A stretch of 25,460 nucleotides of DNA from a virus. The notes beneath the pieces are model-generated. The model saw only the letters and a list, made by a program, of their open reading frames with translations. It had not been told where the DNA came from and ran no database searches. The position numbers were made by a program, and so were the translations under genes. The stretch spans positions 1-25,460 of the IMG/VR virus record IMGVR_UViG_3300034095_002556. One strand, 5' to 3'. Below are positions 1 through 9,200 of this stretch, one piece after another. Within the stretch, counting starts at the first letter, position 1, and every line of letters begins with the position of its first letter.

Positions 1-1485
1 AACAGATCCTGAAGGTTTGACGGTAGTTACACGAACAGATTCACGAACACATAGCCACTCTGAATACTTATGGTCATAGTGACGAATCTTTTGATATCCC
101 TCATCCATCCACTCACGCAATGCTGGAAGTCCGCTACTATCTGCAAAAGATGCAATGCCTGTTAGAGATGTTCCAATACGACGGTTTCTTTGCATAATAC
201 CGTTTGTCTGTTGCCAATGTGTTGGCATTAATGTTACAGTTTTTCCATAAAGATATGCAAACTTCAATGTCTTGAGGAAGTCCTCCTTAGACTCATGACG
301 ATTTAAGTGCACTTCTACAAGTGTACAAAGTTCATAAGATTCTAATGGCTGCTCCGCACAAGGATTGAATCCCATGATTCTGGAATCTTTATAATCTGGT
401 GCATCTTTTAATCTTCCGTATTCTCTTGCCACATCCAACCAAATAAATCCTGGCTCTCCATTGTCTGCAATTAAATCTACATAGTCTTCATATTTTGTTC
501 CAACTGTTGCTGAAATAGAATTATTAGACATCCAAGCCCATCCTGGTTTTTCTGGATCATATGAGTTTCGTTCTGGAAATACTTCTGGATTTTTGAGATT
601 AATAAAACCTTCATCTTCTGCTGCGCCTAGTGCAAGGGTAGCGGAACGACGAACATTTCCAGAAACAACACATGTACCAATAAGGTTAACAATATCTACA
701 ATTGCACGAGAATCAAGTTTTTCTCCTGCTCTACCGCCGATTACTGCGTCTATCTTGTTATGTAGTGCAATGAGTGGTGCTGGACCGCTAGCAACCCCTC
801 CAAAGCCTTTTATAGGGGCACCTAGAGGACGGATAAGGTCGTAGTTAAACTTTTGTATAGCCTGATTAGGACGTAGGTATGAGTTTAATAACATTCTTAC
901 AGAGTCTACCCAACCTTCACGAGTATCTGGAATTTCCCATACATTTTCTGGCTCTGTAGGAGCATTAATAGTGATTTCTTTGTCTTGACCGACGGTATCA
1001 AAACCTACACCTATACCTAACATTAAAGCATCCATAACCCAAGCAAACAATGCTCCTGGATCATTACGATCAATATCACGAGTAGACACCATTGCACAGT
1101 TTTGTAGAGAAGCAGAGTTGCGCTTTTCCATAGTCATAGGAGTTCCAAATGCCCAAAGACCTCTACCTGGCGGAGTCCATTTTAAATTAAACATACGGTC
1201 ATATGCTTCTTGAGCAGATTTTTGACTCTTGTTATCGTTCCACGGTAGACGATTATCTTTAGCGTGGTTTTTTTGTACTGAGTACATTCCTTCAATTACC
1301 CGCTTACAAACCTCGTGCCATCTTTCTTTTGTTCCGTCTTCTTTCATACGAGAGTATGTGCGTATAAATGTAATTTCGCCTAATGAGTTAGAGCCTGCGT
1401 CTGAGAATCCAAAGGGTGCAGGAGTTAGTGAGTACTTTGTTACAAAGTCCTCTGATAGACGAAATGAGAATACGCTTTCTGACAT
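1..1485 (-). CDS. nrdJ: Adenosylcobalamin-dependent ribonucleoside-triphosphate reductase (class II), 3' end cut by window edge
   Basis: Reading the minus strand from ATG at 1485 gives 495 uninterrupted codons to the window edge, so the C-terminus lies outside. The protein reduces ribonucleoside triphosphates to deoxy forms with a B12-derived radical, supplying dNTPs for phage replication. Visible signatures are those of the monomeric Lactobacillus leichmannii-type enzyme: RTYSR and GRGLWAFGT near the N-terminus, LQNCAMVS with C130 (equivalent to reducing Cys119), and the active-site segment NPCAEQPLESYELC, in which N374, C376 (thiyl radical), E378 and C387 (second reducing Cys) keep the 11-residue Cys spacing of C408/C419. 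KPSGSV follows at the edge. L. leichmannii RTPR is 739 residues, so about a third is missing. An AAAGG lies about ten bases before ATG. No cobalamin riboswitch is visible in the short leader. The family assignment is secure; the nrdJ symbol follows common usage for class II enzymes. Confidence 0.95.
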   Translation of the reverse strand, partial: MSESVFSFRLSEDFVTKYSLTPAPFGFSDAGSNSLGEITFIRTYSRMKEDGTKERWHEVCKRVIEGMYSVQKNHAKDNRLPWNDNKSQKSAQEAYDRMFNLKWTPPGRGLWAFGTPMTMEKRNSASLQNCAMVSTRDIDRNDPGALFAWVMDALMLGIGVGFDTVGQDKEITINAPTEPENVWEIPDTREGWVDSVRMLLNSYLRPNQAIQKFNYDLIRPLGAPIKGFGGVASGPAPLIALHNKIDAVIGGRAGEKLDSRAIVDIVNLIGTCVVSGNVRRSATLALGAAEDEGFINLKNPEVFPERNSYDPEKPGWAWMSNNSISATVGTKYEDYVDLIADNGEPGFIWLDVAREYGRLKDAPDYKDSRIMGFNPCAEQPLESYELCTLVEVHLNRHESKEDFLKTLKFAYLYGKTVTLMPTHWQQTNGIMQRNRRIGTSLTGIASFADSSGLPALREWMDEGYQKIRHYDHKYSEWLCVRESVRVTTVKPSGSV

Positions 1486-1546
1486 TTATTATTTACCTTT
1501 CATAGCAAAATTGAGTGAGTACTTCTTATTTTACGAAGTGGTCTTA

Positions 1547-1555
1547 AGTATATCA
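1547..1555 (-). promoter_or_regulatory. Extended -10 promoter for the reductase gene
   Basis: The minus strand reads TGATATACT, an extended -10 (TGn plus a TATAAT-like hexamer). A start seven bases downstream, near 1540, gives a leader of about 55 nt that opens with ACTTC/GAAGT, a weak 5-bp hairpin with a 9-nt loop. No good -35 box is seen. Confidence 0.5.
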
Positions 1556-1662
1556 CAAATTTAAAAACAAAAACACGCTTAAAAAAATATGTAAATCTTT
1601 TGTTGAGGGTTAGTGCTTTTGTTTTTTTAAAGTCTATATATTATTTATAATGCCTGCTTTTA

Positions 1663-1671
1663 TGGTATAAT
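1663..1671 (+). promoter_or_regulatory. Extended -10 promoter for the 1702 gene
   Basis: TGGTATAAT lies 30 nt before the ATG at 1702. The predicted leader of about 24 nt contains GGAGG at 1692-1696. A second TATAAT at 1646-1651 lacks the TG extension and is the weaker candidate. The 216-base gap 1486-1701 otherwise holds only this promoter and the divergent reductase promoter. Confidence 0.6.
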
Positions 1672-1701
1672 TATAGAAAGTTTACCACAACGGAGGTGCC
1701 T

Positions 1702-2358
1702 ATGAATAATGTTTGGATAGTAGTTCCAGTCATTTCTAACGATATTGATTTAACATCATATGTTAATAGACTATCTGGCGGTTATACCGCCCCAGAAACA
1801 TATGAAAAAACTGTTTTTAACCCTGAAACACAAGCAAGTGAAAAAGAAGATGTGGCTCATCCATATGCTGGTCAAGTGTCACATGATTTTTCAAATAAAA
1901 TTATTTTTGTAAACAAAGTAGACGGGTACGGCGAGTATGAAGGCGTAGTTCATTTGGAAGATTTTAATGATATAGGCATATACCGTTATTGGAATACTGG
2001 ACTAGAGTATGCTTTTGCAAATGGGGCAGACTCAGTAATCTTAACAAATGGTGTTTTTGAATTTGATCCATTTGTAATTAAAGAAGCATATGATGAATTT
2101 TCTAAGGGTGAATCAGAGGTTATAAATATCTCTGATGGGGCTATGTTGTTAGTTTCATCATCTTCTAGCCTACGTGCTGATGAGCAATTTCAAATATGGT
2201 TTGGTGATAATGACTTTTATCGTAGAGCAGAGCCTGTATTAGGATATTCTCGTTCAGAATATTTATGGGGAGACTACTTAATTGATTCTAGTTCTACCGA
2301 ATCTTTTGATAGCATTGTTGCTTCTGATCAAGTAAAATATAATGCTAAGTGGAACTAA
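1702..2358 (+). CDS. Probable GT-A-fold glycosyltransferase-like protein
   Basis: This 218-residue protein is one of only two plus-strand genes in the window. The ATG at 1702 is chosen because GGAGG (1692-1696) sits five bases upstream; the in-frame GTG at 1696 overlaps that ribosome site and is rejected. The opening beta-strand (WIVVPVIS), a central segment with NTGLEYAFANGADSVILTN (a strand leading to where a GT-A metal motif normally sits) and a later FGDNDFYRRA segment resemble family-2-like glycosyltransferases encoded by phages. However, a canonical DxD is not evident: the expected place reads TNG. It may therefore be a degenerate or unusual enzyme, or only a structural relative. It converges on the GT4 gene, and their 3' ends overlap by 14 bases with no terminator between them. 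Confidence that the gene is real is high; confidence in its function is moderate to low. Confidence 0.5.
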   Translation: MNNVWIVVPVISNDIDLTSYVNRLSGGYTAPETYEKTVFNPETQASEKEDVAHPYAGQVSHDFSNKIIFVNKVDGYGEYEGVVHLEDFNDIGIYRYWNTGLEYAFANGADSVILTNGVFEFDPFVIKEAYDEFSKGESEVINISDGAMLLVSSSSSLRADEQFQIWFGDNDFYRRAEPVLGYSRSEYLWGDYLIDSSSTESFDSIVASDQVKYNAKWN

Positions 2359-3319
2359 TTTTTTCAAACAATCTATTCCACTCTTTAGACCTTAAATCCC
2401 AAGAGTAATTTTCATTATAAAAATCTGATTGCTTTTGTAATTTACTTTGTGTTTCTATAGACCAATAATTGTCAATCTCTTCATTTAGTGTTTTTGCATA
2501 TGCTGGAATAAATGTTTCTGGTACCGCTTGCATTGGCATAAGCCTTGCATATTCTGATCCAGTTTCATATAATGCACCAAGATTAGTTGTAACCATACGA
2601 CATCCCGCAGCACCAGCCTCAACCATAGCCAAACAACATGTTTCTTCAAACGTACTTGGGTATGCAAATATATGAGATTCTTGTAAGGCTTTTTTAATTA
2701 CATCATTTGTAGCGTATCCCATATAATTAACGTTTTTCATATTACGGGCTATTTCAAAATGTTCTTCGTATACCCCGTTTGTATGAGCCTCATATCCAGT
2801 TCCATACATCTTTGCTGATGAATAAATATCAAGTTCAACATCATCTCTATTTAACATTTCAAATGCTGGCAAAAGCATGTCTAATCCACGAAATGGGGCA
2901 GAAGTATAAATTAACTTTATCTTGCCATCTTTTGTCTTAGGTTTAAACTCTATTGGGTCAATAGCATTTTTAATTACATATGCATTTTCAAGAGGGATTT
3001 TAAATATCCAGCGATACTTTTCATGTTGCCAGTGAGAAATATATACAAATGAATTTATGGCATTCATAAATGAGGGATCTGTATATCCTGATCTTAACGA
3101 TTCATCACTATGAGCCAAATGCTGCCATAGCAAATTCTTTTTTGTATATTTTACATTTTTAAAATATGGATTAGATAGCAAAAGGTGAATATCTTCATGC
3201 TGTGCTATATTAGTATATTTATATAGTCCAGATTTTAATATTTCTGTACCGCCCATTGGGGGCAAAGATTCTTCTACCACCGCAATATCGTTTTGTGGAA
3301 CCTGCTGCAACCAATCCAT
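2345..3319 (-). CDS. GT4-family (GT-B fold) glycosyltransferase
   Basis: This 324-residue protein is predicted to transfer a sugar from a nucleotide donor. The GT4 hallmark is the C-terminal EX7E motif within YPSTFEETCCLAMVEAG (E226 and E234, numbering from ATG 3319), followed by the glycine-rich GAAG turn. The mid-protein segments YVIKNAIDPIEF and LIYTSAPFRGLDMLLPAFE match the linker and start of the donor-binding domain of this family. The acceptor-side domain is shorter than in typical 360-400-residue GT4 enzymes. ATG 3319 is preceded by AGGAG at five-base spacing. An upstream in-frame TTG at 3352 would overlap the previous gene and has no such site. It is the last gene of the sulfotransferase operon, starting eight bases after the preceding stop. 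Acceptor and donor cannot be told from sequence; capsid, tail or host glycans are all possible. Confidence 0.85.
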   Translation of the reverse strand: MDWLQQVPQNDIAVVEESLPPMGGTEILKSGLYKYTNIAQHEDIHLLLSNPYFKNVKYTKKNLLWQHLAHSDESLRSGYTDPSFMNAINSFVYISHWQHEKYRWIFKIPLENAYVIKNAIDPIEFKPKTKDGKIKLIYTSAPFRGLDMLLPAFEMLNRDDVELDIYSSAKMYGTGYEAHTNGVYEEHFEIARNMKNVNYMGYATNDVIKKALQESHIFAYPSTFEETCCLAMVEAGAAGCRMVTTNLGALYETGSEYARLMPMQAVPETFIPAYAKTLNEEIDNYWSIETQSKLQKQSDFYNENYSWDLRSKEWNRLFEKISST

Positions 3320-3327
3320 GCTATCTC

Positions 3328-4050
3328 CTAATTGTAAGTTTTTTTCTGCCAAAACTGTTGTTTATATGAACGAACTATTTTTGATTTTAATAAAAAACCA
3401 TTTTTACGATTTTCTTCTTCATCAAATTCTACAACATCGCTTTTCCAGTCTTCTCTCTTAAATGGAATAACCTGACAGATAGGAGTTCCCTTTTCAAGAA
3501 TAAAAACATTTTTGTCAATTATGGAATCCAATAGTTGAAATGGAAACTCAACACCAAGTTTATACATATCAGTATCCACAACACCAGAAAATGTTCTAAA
3601 TGGAAGATCGTGCCTGTTTGTTGGGTGCGTAAACAGACAACTATAGCCTTTTGGAGTAATAACTCTCCATCCTGGTCTCCACTTAAGAAGACTTGGAGAG
3701 CCACCAAATGGTCCTGGTAATCCTGGTGCTTGATCTGGTCCGTGTTGTCCTATAAGATTAATATTTGTTGCCCAACGAACATTAATCATTCCTTTATCAT
3801 TTTTTCTAAACTCCATATCAAATGGTAATTCAAACATGTAGCCTGTACTTAAAGCGTCAAGAAAAGGAGAGCATCCCTTTAATGTTAAGTTACTAACTGC
3901 AACCCCATCTTTTGATAAACCGTCTAATTTTTCTTCATCCATTCTTGTTGGCATATCTTTATACCATTGTGGAAGAGACTGAACTGCTGGCTTTGGACTT
4001 TCAAACAAAAGTTCTGTTTCTTTATCAAATGCTTCAAATTGTAATTTCAT
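3328..4050 (-). CDS. Uncharacterised phage protein, DUF6065-like family (paralogue 1)
   Basis: This 240-residue protein has no known function. It is clearly paralogous to the protein at 18731-19477. Shared blocks, in order: an LPQWYK-type N-terminal segment; GCSPFLDALSTGY (60-72); a WRVITPKGYSCLFTHP segment (128-142) running into TNRHDLPF; GVVDTD (156-161); KGTPICQVIPF (187-197); and a basic C-terminus with a conserved FW..K. The His/Asp/Arg-rich core could form an active site or metal site, but this is inference. The family resembles proteins often labelled DUF6065, named here from memory. ATG at 4050 overlaps the preceding gene's stop as TAATG. Its place between glycosyltransferase genes suggests a role in modification of sugars or of virion proteins. 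Confidence 0.75.
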   Translation of the reverse strand: MKLQFEAFDKETELLFESPKPAVQSLPQWYKDMPTRMDEEKLDGLSKDGVAVSNLTLKGCSPFLDALSTGYMFELPFDMEFRKNDKGMINVRWATNINLIGQHGPDQAPGLPGPFGGSPSLLKWRPGWRVITPKGYSCLFTHPTNRHDLPFRTFSGVVDTDMYKLGVEFPFQLLDSIIDKNVFILEKGTPICQVIPFKREDWKSDVVEFDEEENRKNGFLLKSKIVRSYKQQFWQKKTYN

Positions 4051-4754
4051 TATTTATTTTCCTGTGGATAATTTTTTTGTAAAACATCCATCCAATGAAG
4101 TTTAAATGTTTTTTGATGAGTTACTCTAACTTTGGGATCCGCCCAAATTTCAAAACCAGAATTAATGGCTTTTGTACACCAAGAAAGATCTTCACCAATA
4201 AGTATAAACTCAGGATTTGTGTCTTTGTTTTCATCTGTATTGGGTATTGCTACTGGGCCAAACCAAGGTCTTGGCATTTTTTCAAATACCCCTTGTTTAA
4301 CGGCTAGGAACCCAAATCCAGCCCCAGCAACTTTGAATGGCTCATTCTTATCAAGGAGCATTTGTTCTGGCATCATTCCGCCTCTAGGCTGATTATAAAT
4401 AGGAACGTGGCGATCTTCCATTAAATAGCATCCAGAAATAATATCTTTTTCAGAATTATATAATGCAAAAAAGTCTGATGGCTCCCACTCAATATCTGAA
4501 TCAATCCAAATAATTTTGTCGTAAGTCCATTCACCACTACATGGCTCTGTCATATTTATATTATTTGTATCCCAGCCACCAATTGTACACTCACGGGCCA
4601 TTGCAACTAAAGATCCACCTTGATTTAAAAAGTTCCAAGATAAGCCTTCTTCATTTAGTATGTATGTTGTTTTAAGAATACTTCTCATATATCCAGGAGT
4701 AAATCCATTTCCTGGAGTAGCGATTACTACATTAAAATGTGGCTTATTTGCCAT
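4050..4754 (-). CDS. GT-A glycosyltransferase, tandem paralogue B
   Basis: This 234-residue protein has an N-terminal nucleotide-binding strand (NVVIATPGNGFTPGYM), a clear DxD metal/donor motif in IIWIDSDIEW (D85-S-D87), KDIISGCYL after it, a glycine-rich GAGFGFLAVKQGVFE acceptor-site segment (143-157), GEDLSWC (187-193) as the probable catalytic acid block, and H213 in the VTHQK segment as a possible metal ligand. This arrangement fits inverting GT-A enzymes related to GT2/GT62. It is a paralogue of the next gene upstream (4744-5415), with which it shares every one of these blocks in the same order. Its ATG lies inside the 3' end of that gene (11-nt overlap), so the two are translated as a coupled pair. 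Substrates are unknown. Confidence 0.85.
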   Translation of the reverse strand: MANKPHFNVVIATPGNGFTPGYMRSILKTTYILNEEGLSWNFLNQGGSLVAMARECTIGGWDTNNINMTEPCSGEWTYDKIIWIDSDIEWEPSDFFALYNSEKDIISGCYLMEDRHVPIYNQPRGGMMPEQMLLDKNEPFKVAGAGFGFLAVKQGVFEKMPRPWFGPVAIPNTDENKDTNPEFILIGEDLSWCTKAINSGFEIWADPKVRVTHQKTFKLHWMDVLQKNYPQENK

Positions 4755-5415
4755 AGTTATCTAACCTTACCTTTACTTTTTTATAATGCGACAAACTTAC
4801 TGTAGGATCTAAGTATATCTTAAATCCTGCTTTCTGTGCTTTTTTGCACCAAGAAAAATCTTCTCCGTAAGGAATAAAAATTTCTTTTTCCCCATCTTCT
4901 GAAGTCATTTTTTCAAATACTGACTCAAACCATGGTCTTTTTATATTTTCAAATACGCCTTGTTTCATTGCTATAAAACCAAATCCTGCAGCAAAAATTT
5001 CTTCTTCCTTATTGCTTTTTAAAATTTTATCAATTTCTGTTGCTGCATCTTCTACTGCTACAGAAAACATTGGTACCATTTTTTCATTAAAATATAAACC
5101 AGAAACAATATCTTTATCAGATTCATATATTTTCATAAAGTCTGTTATTTCCCATCCAATATCAGAATCAATCCAAAAAATTTTATCATATGTTACTTGT
5201 CCACGAACTGGGCTATTATTAAAAGGATCGAGATATTGATCCCCCATTGCTGTTGCTTCTCTAGCGGTACTAACCATAGATGAATATTCATTTAAGAACA
5301 TATATGAAATACCTACTTGATTTAGATATGAAATAGTTTGTATTAGACTTTTTACATATTCTGCTTCCATATTTCTACCAGGAGTAGCGATAAGAATATT
5401 TACATGTGGATTCAT
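4744..5415 (-). CDS. GT-A glycosyltransferase, tandem paralogue A
   Basis: This 223-residue glycosyltransferase has the same layout as its downstream neighbour: NILIATPGRNMEAEYV at the N-terminus, IFWIDSDIGWE with D83-S-D85, KDIVSGLYF, an AAGFGFIAMKQGVFE block, GEDFSWC (184-190) and H210. ATG 5415 is chosen because it forms TAATG with the sulfotransferase stop and has GGAG six bases upstream; an in-frame TTG at 5427 is an unlikely start. Two divergent copies kept side by side suggest two sequential transfers, or two donors or acceptors, in building one glycan. That is inference; no residue seen here identifies the sugar. Confidence 0.85.
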   Translation of the reverse strand: MNPHVNILIATPGRNMEAEYVKSLIQTISYLNQVGISYMFLNEYSSMVSTAREATAMGDQYLDPFNNSPVRGQVTYDKIFWIDSDIGWEITDFMKIYESDKDIVSGLYFNEKMVPMFSVAVEDAATEIDKILKSNKEEEIFAAGFGFIAMKQGVFENIKRPWFESVFEKMTSEDGEKEIFIPYGEDFSWCKKAQKAGFKIYLDPTVSLSHYKKVKVRLDNYGK

Positions 5416-6230
5416 TAGTTTCTCCAAAATTCTTGACCAGAATATTTATTTATTACATATTCAGATAATAGTTCTTGTTTATTTATATTTCGACGGGATA
5501 TAGAAGATCTTACATCATGTTGTCCTATAAGTCCATAGACATTATCATCTTCTTTAATGTTGTTTGCTATATTTGAATAATCATGGGTAAATCTTTCAAT
5601 GCCGTAAAAATCGTAAATCTTATTAATTTCCTCTTCTGGATTTACTATTAAATCATCGTATTCTACAAAATGGAAATACTTTCTATTATCTGGATGCATT
5701 GCAAATGCTATACCGTATAAGCAGTTATCAATAATACCTTTTGGCCTCATTAAACTATCACACCTAATATCATCTGCTGGACGGTAAAAATTAAATTCCT
5801 GTCTTGTCTGTATTTCAGAATCAATAAAATTATTTTTATTTGGATTTTTCTTAACTAGACTTATAAATGATGCAAGGATATCTGTTATTCCTCTTACTGG
5901 TAGTATTATTTTTGGTTCATATCCAAGATTTCTTTGCAATACCCCGAAATGTTCAGGCATTGACCATTCTCTTGATTTATCAATAATGATAGGTTTATTT
6001 GTATCAGAGTAGTATCCTTCTAATACCCCCATAATTGTATTTGGCATTACTACAGGTTTGGGATATGCAGAGTACTGTTCTGATGCCAAAATACTACGTT
6101 CTAAATTAAATATCATTCCACACATAGGTGAATTTGCTGATGAATAAATATCAGGATTTTGATTTAATATAGATGATATTAGAGTACTACCAGATCTTGG
6201 AAGACCTGCCATAAAATAAAAATTTTTCAT
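5415..6230 (-). CDS. PAPS-dependent sulfotransferase family protein
   Basis: This 271-residue protein is predicted to transfer sulfate from PAPS to a hydroxyl or amine, most likely on a glycan or tyrosine. The 5'-phosphosulfate-binding loop is GLPRSGSTLISSIL at residues 9-22, immediately after the first beta-strand, as in the family. The 3'-phosphate-binding segment is PVRGITDILASF (111-122). VEYDDLIVNPEEEINKIYDFYGI matches the usual late helix region. It is the first gene of a five-gene operon with two GT-A transferases, a DUF6065-like protein and a GT4 enzyme, so a sulfated glycan on virion or host surface is a reasonable reading. ATG 6230 follows a GGGGGT ribosome site and a short leader from the extended -10 at 6249-6257. 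Phage sulfotransferases depend on host PAPS synthesis, since no PAPS-making gene is in the window. Confidence 0.88.
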   Translation of the reverse strand: MKNFYFMAGLPRSGSTLISSILNQNPDIYSSANSPMCGMIFNLERSILASEQYSAYPKPVVMPNTIMGVLEGYYSDTNKPIIIDKSREWSMPEHFGVLQRNLGYEPKIILPVRGITDILASFISLVKKNPNKNNFIDSEIQTRQEFNFYRPADDIRCDSLMRPKGIIDNCLYGIAFAMHPDNRKYFHFVEYDDLIVNPEEEINKIYDFYGIERFTHDYSNIANNIKEDDNVYGLIGQHDVRSSISRRNINKQELLSEYVINKYSGQEFWRN

Positions 6231-6241
6231 ATTACCCCCGT

Positions 6242-6267
6242 AATATCTATTATAGCAGAGAGATATT
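6242..6267. repeat. 7-bp inverted repeat enclosing the -10 box
   Basis: AATATCT (6242-6248) and AGATATT (6261-6267) are perfect inverted repeats separated by 12 bases that contain most of the minus-strand extended -10. On the plus strand the second arm runs into eight T residues (from 6266), so the same element could be an antisense terminator. It could also be an operator over the sulfotransferase promoter. Chance in AT-rich DNA is possible. Confidence 0.35.
6249..6257 (-). promoter_or_regulatory. Extended -10 promoter of the sulfotransferase/glycosyltransferase operon
   Basis: The minus strand reads TGCTATAAT. The predicted start near 6242 leaves a 12-nt leader containing GGGGGT just before ATG 6230. 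No clear -35 box is present. Confidence 0.65.
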
Positions 6268-6277
6268 TTTTTTCAAA

Positions 6278-9200
6278 TTATGCAAGTTCAATATCAGTTA
6301 AATTATAATTAGATATTGGTAATGTCAATGCTTGAGTAGTCCATGTAGCACCATCAGTTGATACATATATGCCTAGGTTTTCATTTACTGTTGAGGTATT
6401 TATGTCTCCTGATCCTGAAATTGCTGTCCATAGGTTGTTGCCATAGTTTACTGAGAATATATCATTTACAAAGTTTAAGGTTTTGGTAGTCCAGGTTACT
6501 CCATCGGTTGAAGTTCTTAGGGCTCCAAAATTGCCACCTGCTACCCAAATACTGTTTCCGTAGGCTATTGATCGTATAGTTACACTTTCAAAGTTAGAGG
6601 TTTGGGTAGTCCAGGTAGTGCCGTCTGTTGAGGTACGGAGTGTGCCTGAAATTCCACCTGCTATCCATAGGTTATTTCCGTAGGCTACTGATATTATACG
6701 TGTAGTTCCAAAGTTAGAGGTGCGTGTAGTCCAAGTTATGGCATCGGTTGAGGTGCGCAATTGGCCTGTATCCCCACCTGCTATCCAAAGGCTGTTGCCG
6801 TAGGCTGCTGACCATATAGTGGTATTTCCAAAGTTAGAGGTTTGGGTAGTCCAGGTAGTGCCGTCTGTTGAGGTACGGAGTTGTCCTATATAGCCAGTTG
6901 CTACCCAAAGGCTGTTGCCGTAGGCTACTCTTTGTATTTGTGTATTTCCAAAGTTAGAGGTGCGTGTGGTCCAGGTTGTTCCATCCGTTGAGGTACGTAA
7001 CTGGCCTGTATTTGCACCTGCTACCCAAAGACTGTTACCGTAGGCTACTGAGTTTATCTGTGTATTACCAAAGTTGGAGGTGCGTGTGGTCCAGGTTGTT
7101 CCGTCTGTTGAGGTACGGACTTGTCCTGAACCACCACCTGCTACCCACAGATTATTGCCATAGGCTACTGATGTTATAAAAGTATTGCCAAAGTTGGAGG
7201 TTTGTGTTACCCATCTATTTGGTGTTTTTCCATCTACATATATTGAATAAGTGTTATTATAAGAATTTACTTTTTCTACCCAACCCAAAACTCCTGTTCT
7301 AGTTGAGGCATATGTAGAATTTGATGTATTAAATGTATAAAATATTCCTTGATCTGATGCTAATATATCTGTGTTTATTGATGTAATAATTGGTGATATT
7401 GATGGGGTGTAGGAAATTCGTAGTTGTCCTGCCTCACCACCTATTGCCCATAGGTTATTTCCGTAGGCTACTGAGTTTATAACGGTACTTCCAAAGTTAG
7501 AGGTTTGGGTAGTCCAGGTTATGGCATCTATTGAGGTACGTAACTGGCCTGCATCTCCAACTATTACCCAAAGGTTGTTAGCGTAGGCTACTGAGTTTAT
7601 AGTTGTAGCACCAAAGTTAGAGGTGCGGGTGGTCCAGGTTATTGCATCAGTTGAGGTGCGGAGATTGCCTGCCTCACCACCTGCTACCCAGAGGTTGTTG
7701 CCGTAGATTATTCTGTTTATAAGTGAAGCACCAAAGTTTGAGGTTTGGGTGGTCCACGTTATAGCGTCTGTTGAGGTGCGGAGTTGTCCTGAATATCCAC
7801 CTGCTATCCAAAGGCTATTACCATAGATTGCTGTGCGTATACCTGAAGTTCCAAAGTTTGAGGTTTGGGTAGTCCATGTTATTGTATCTGTTGAGGTGCG
7901 GAGTTGGCCTGTCTGTCCAACTGCTACCCAGAGGTTATTTCCGTAGGCTATTTCGTTTATAAGTGAAGCACCAAAGTTTGAGGTTCTGGTAGTCCATGTT
8001 ATTGCATCTGTTGAGGTGCGGAGTTGGCCATTAGCCCCTCCTATTACCCAAAGGTTGTTGTTATGGGCTAATGCAAATATACTGTCAGCAGCAGAAAAGT
8101 TAGAGGTTTGGGTAGTCCATGTTATTGCATCTGTTGAGGTGCGTAGTGTGCTAAAGATTCCACTTGCTACCCACAGGTTATTGCCGTAGGCTATGTCTCT
8201 TATAGCAAGGTTTCCAGAAATATTTGAAGTTTGAGTAGTCCATTGCAAATTTTGAATGGTATATGAAATTAAATTATTACTAGTAACAAAATTATTATCT
8301 GCTATTAATCCAAATTCTCTATTTCCAAATGCAGATATTGACTTTATATTGTTGAATAATGGTGTTACGGTTGAGGTACGGAGTTGACCTGTAATACCAC
8401 CTGCTACCCAGAGGCTATTACCGTAGGCTATTCGGCGTATAGTTGTATTTCCAAAGTTAGAGGTTTGGGTATTCCAGGTTGTGCCATCTGTTGAGGTGCG
8501 GAGTATGCCTGTGTAGCCACCTGCTATCCAAAGGCTGTTGCCGTAGGCTACTGATTGTATACGTGTACTTCCAAGGTTAAGGGTTCTACTAGTCCATGTT
8601 ATGGTATCTGTTGAGGTGCGGAGTTGTCCATAATGTCCACCTGCTACCCAAAGGTTGTTGCTATAGGCTATTGAATATATATTTGCCGTAAAATTAGAGG
8701 TTCGGGTAGTCCAGGTTATGGCATCTGTTGAGGTACGTATTTGGCTTCCAGCACCGACTGCTGTCCATAGATTATTGCCGTGGGCTATTGCAAATATATT
8801 TGAGATTCCAAAGTTGGAGGTTTGGGTAGTCCAGGTTGTGCCGTCTGTTGAGGTACGTAACTGGCCTGTGTAGCCACCTGCTGCCCAGAGACTGTTGCCG
8901 TAGGCTATTGAATCTATGCGTGTAGTTCCAAAGTTAGAGGTTCGGGTAGTCCAGGTTATGGCATCTGTTGATGTGCGGATTTGTCCTGTAATACCAACTG
9001 CTACCCAAAGGCTGTTGCCATAGGCTACTGACTGTATATTTGTAACTCCAAAGTTGGAGGTGCGGGTGGTCCAGGTTATGGCATCTGTTGAAGATCGGAG
9101 TTGCCCACTTTGTCCACCTGCTACCCAGAGGCTGTTGCCGTAGGCTAAATCTTGTATATGTGAATTTCCAAAGTTAGAGGTGCGGGTGGTCCAAAAAATT

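Noticed and set aside
1486-1701. Cobalamin riboswitch ahead of the reductase gene
   Set aside because: The leader predicted from the promoter is only about 55 nt and AT-rich, far shorter than a cobalamin aptamer, with no B12-box-like sequence seen.
3317-3352. TTG 3352 start for the GT4 gene
   Set aside because: ATG 3319 has AGGAG at ideal spacing and does not overlap the preceding gene. The TTG has no ribosome site.
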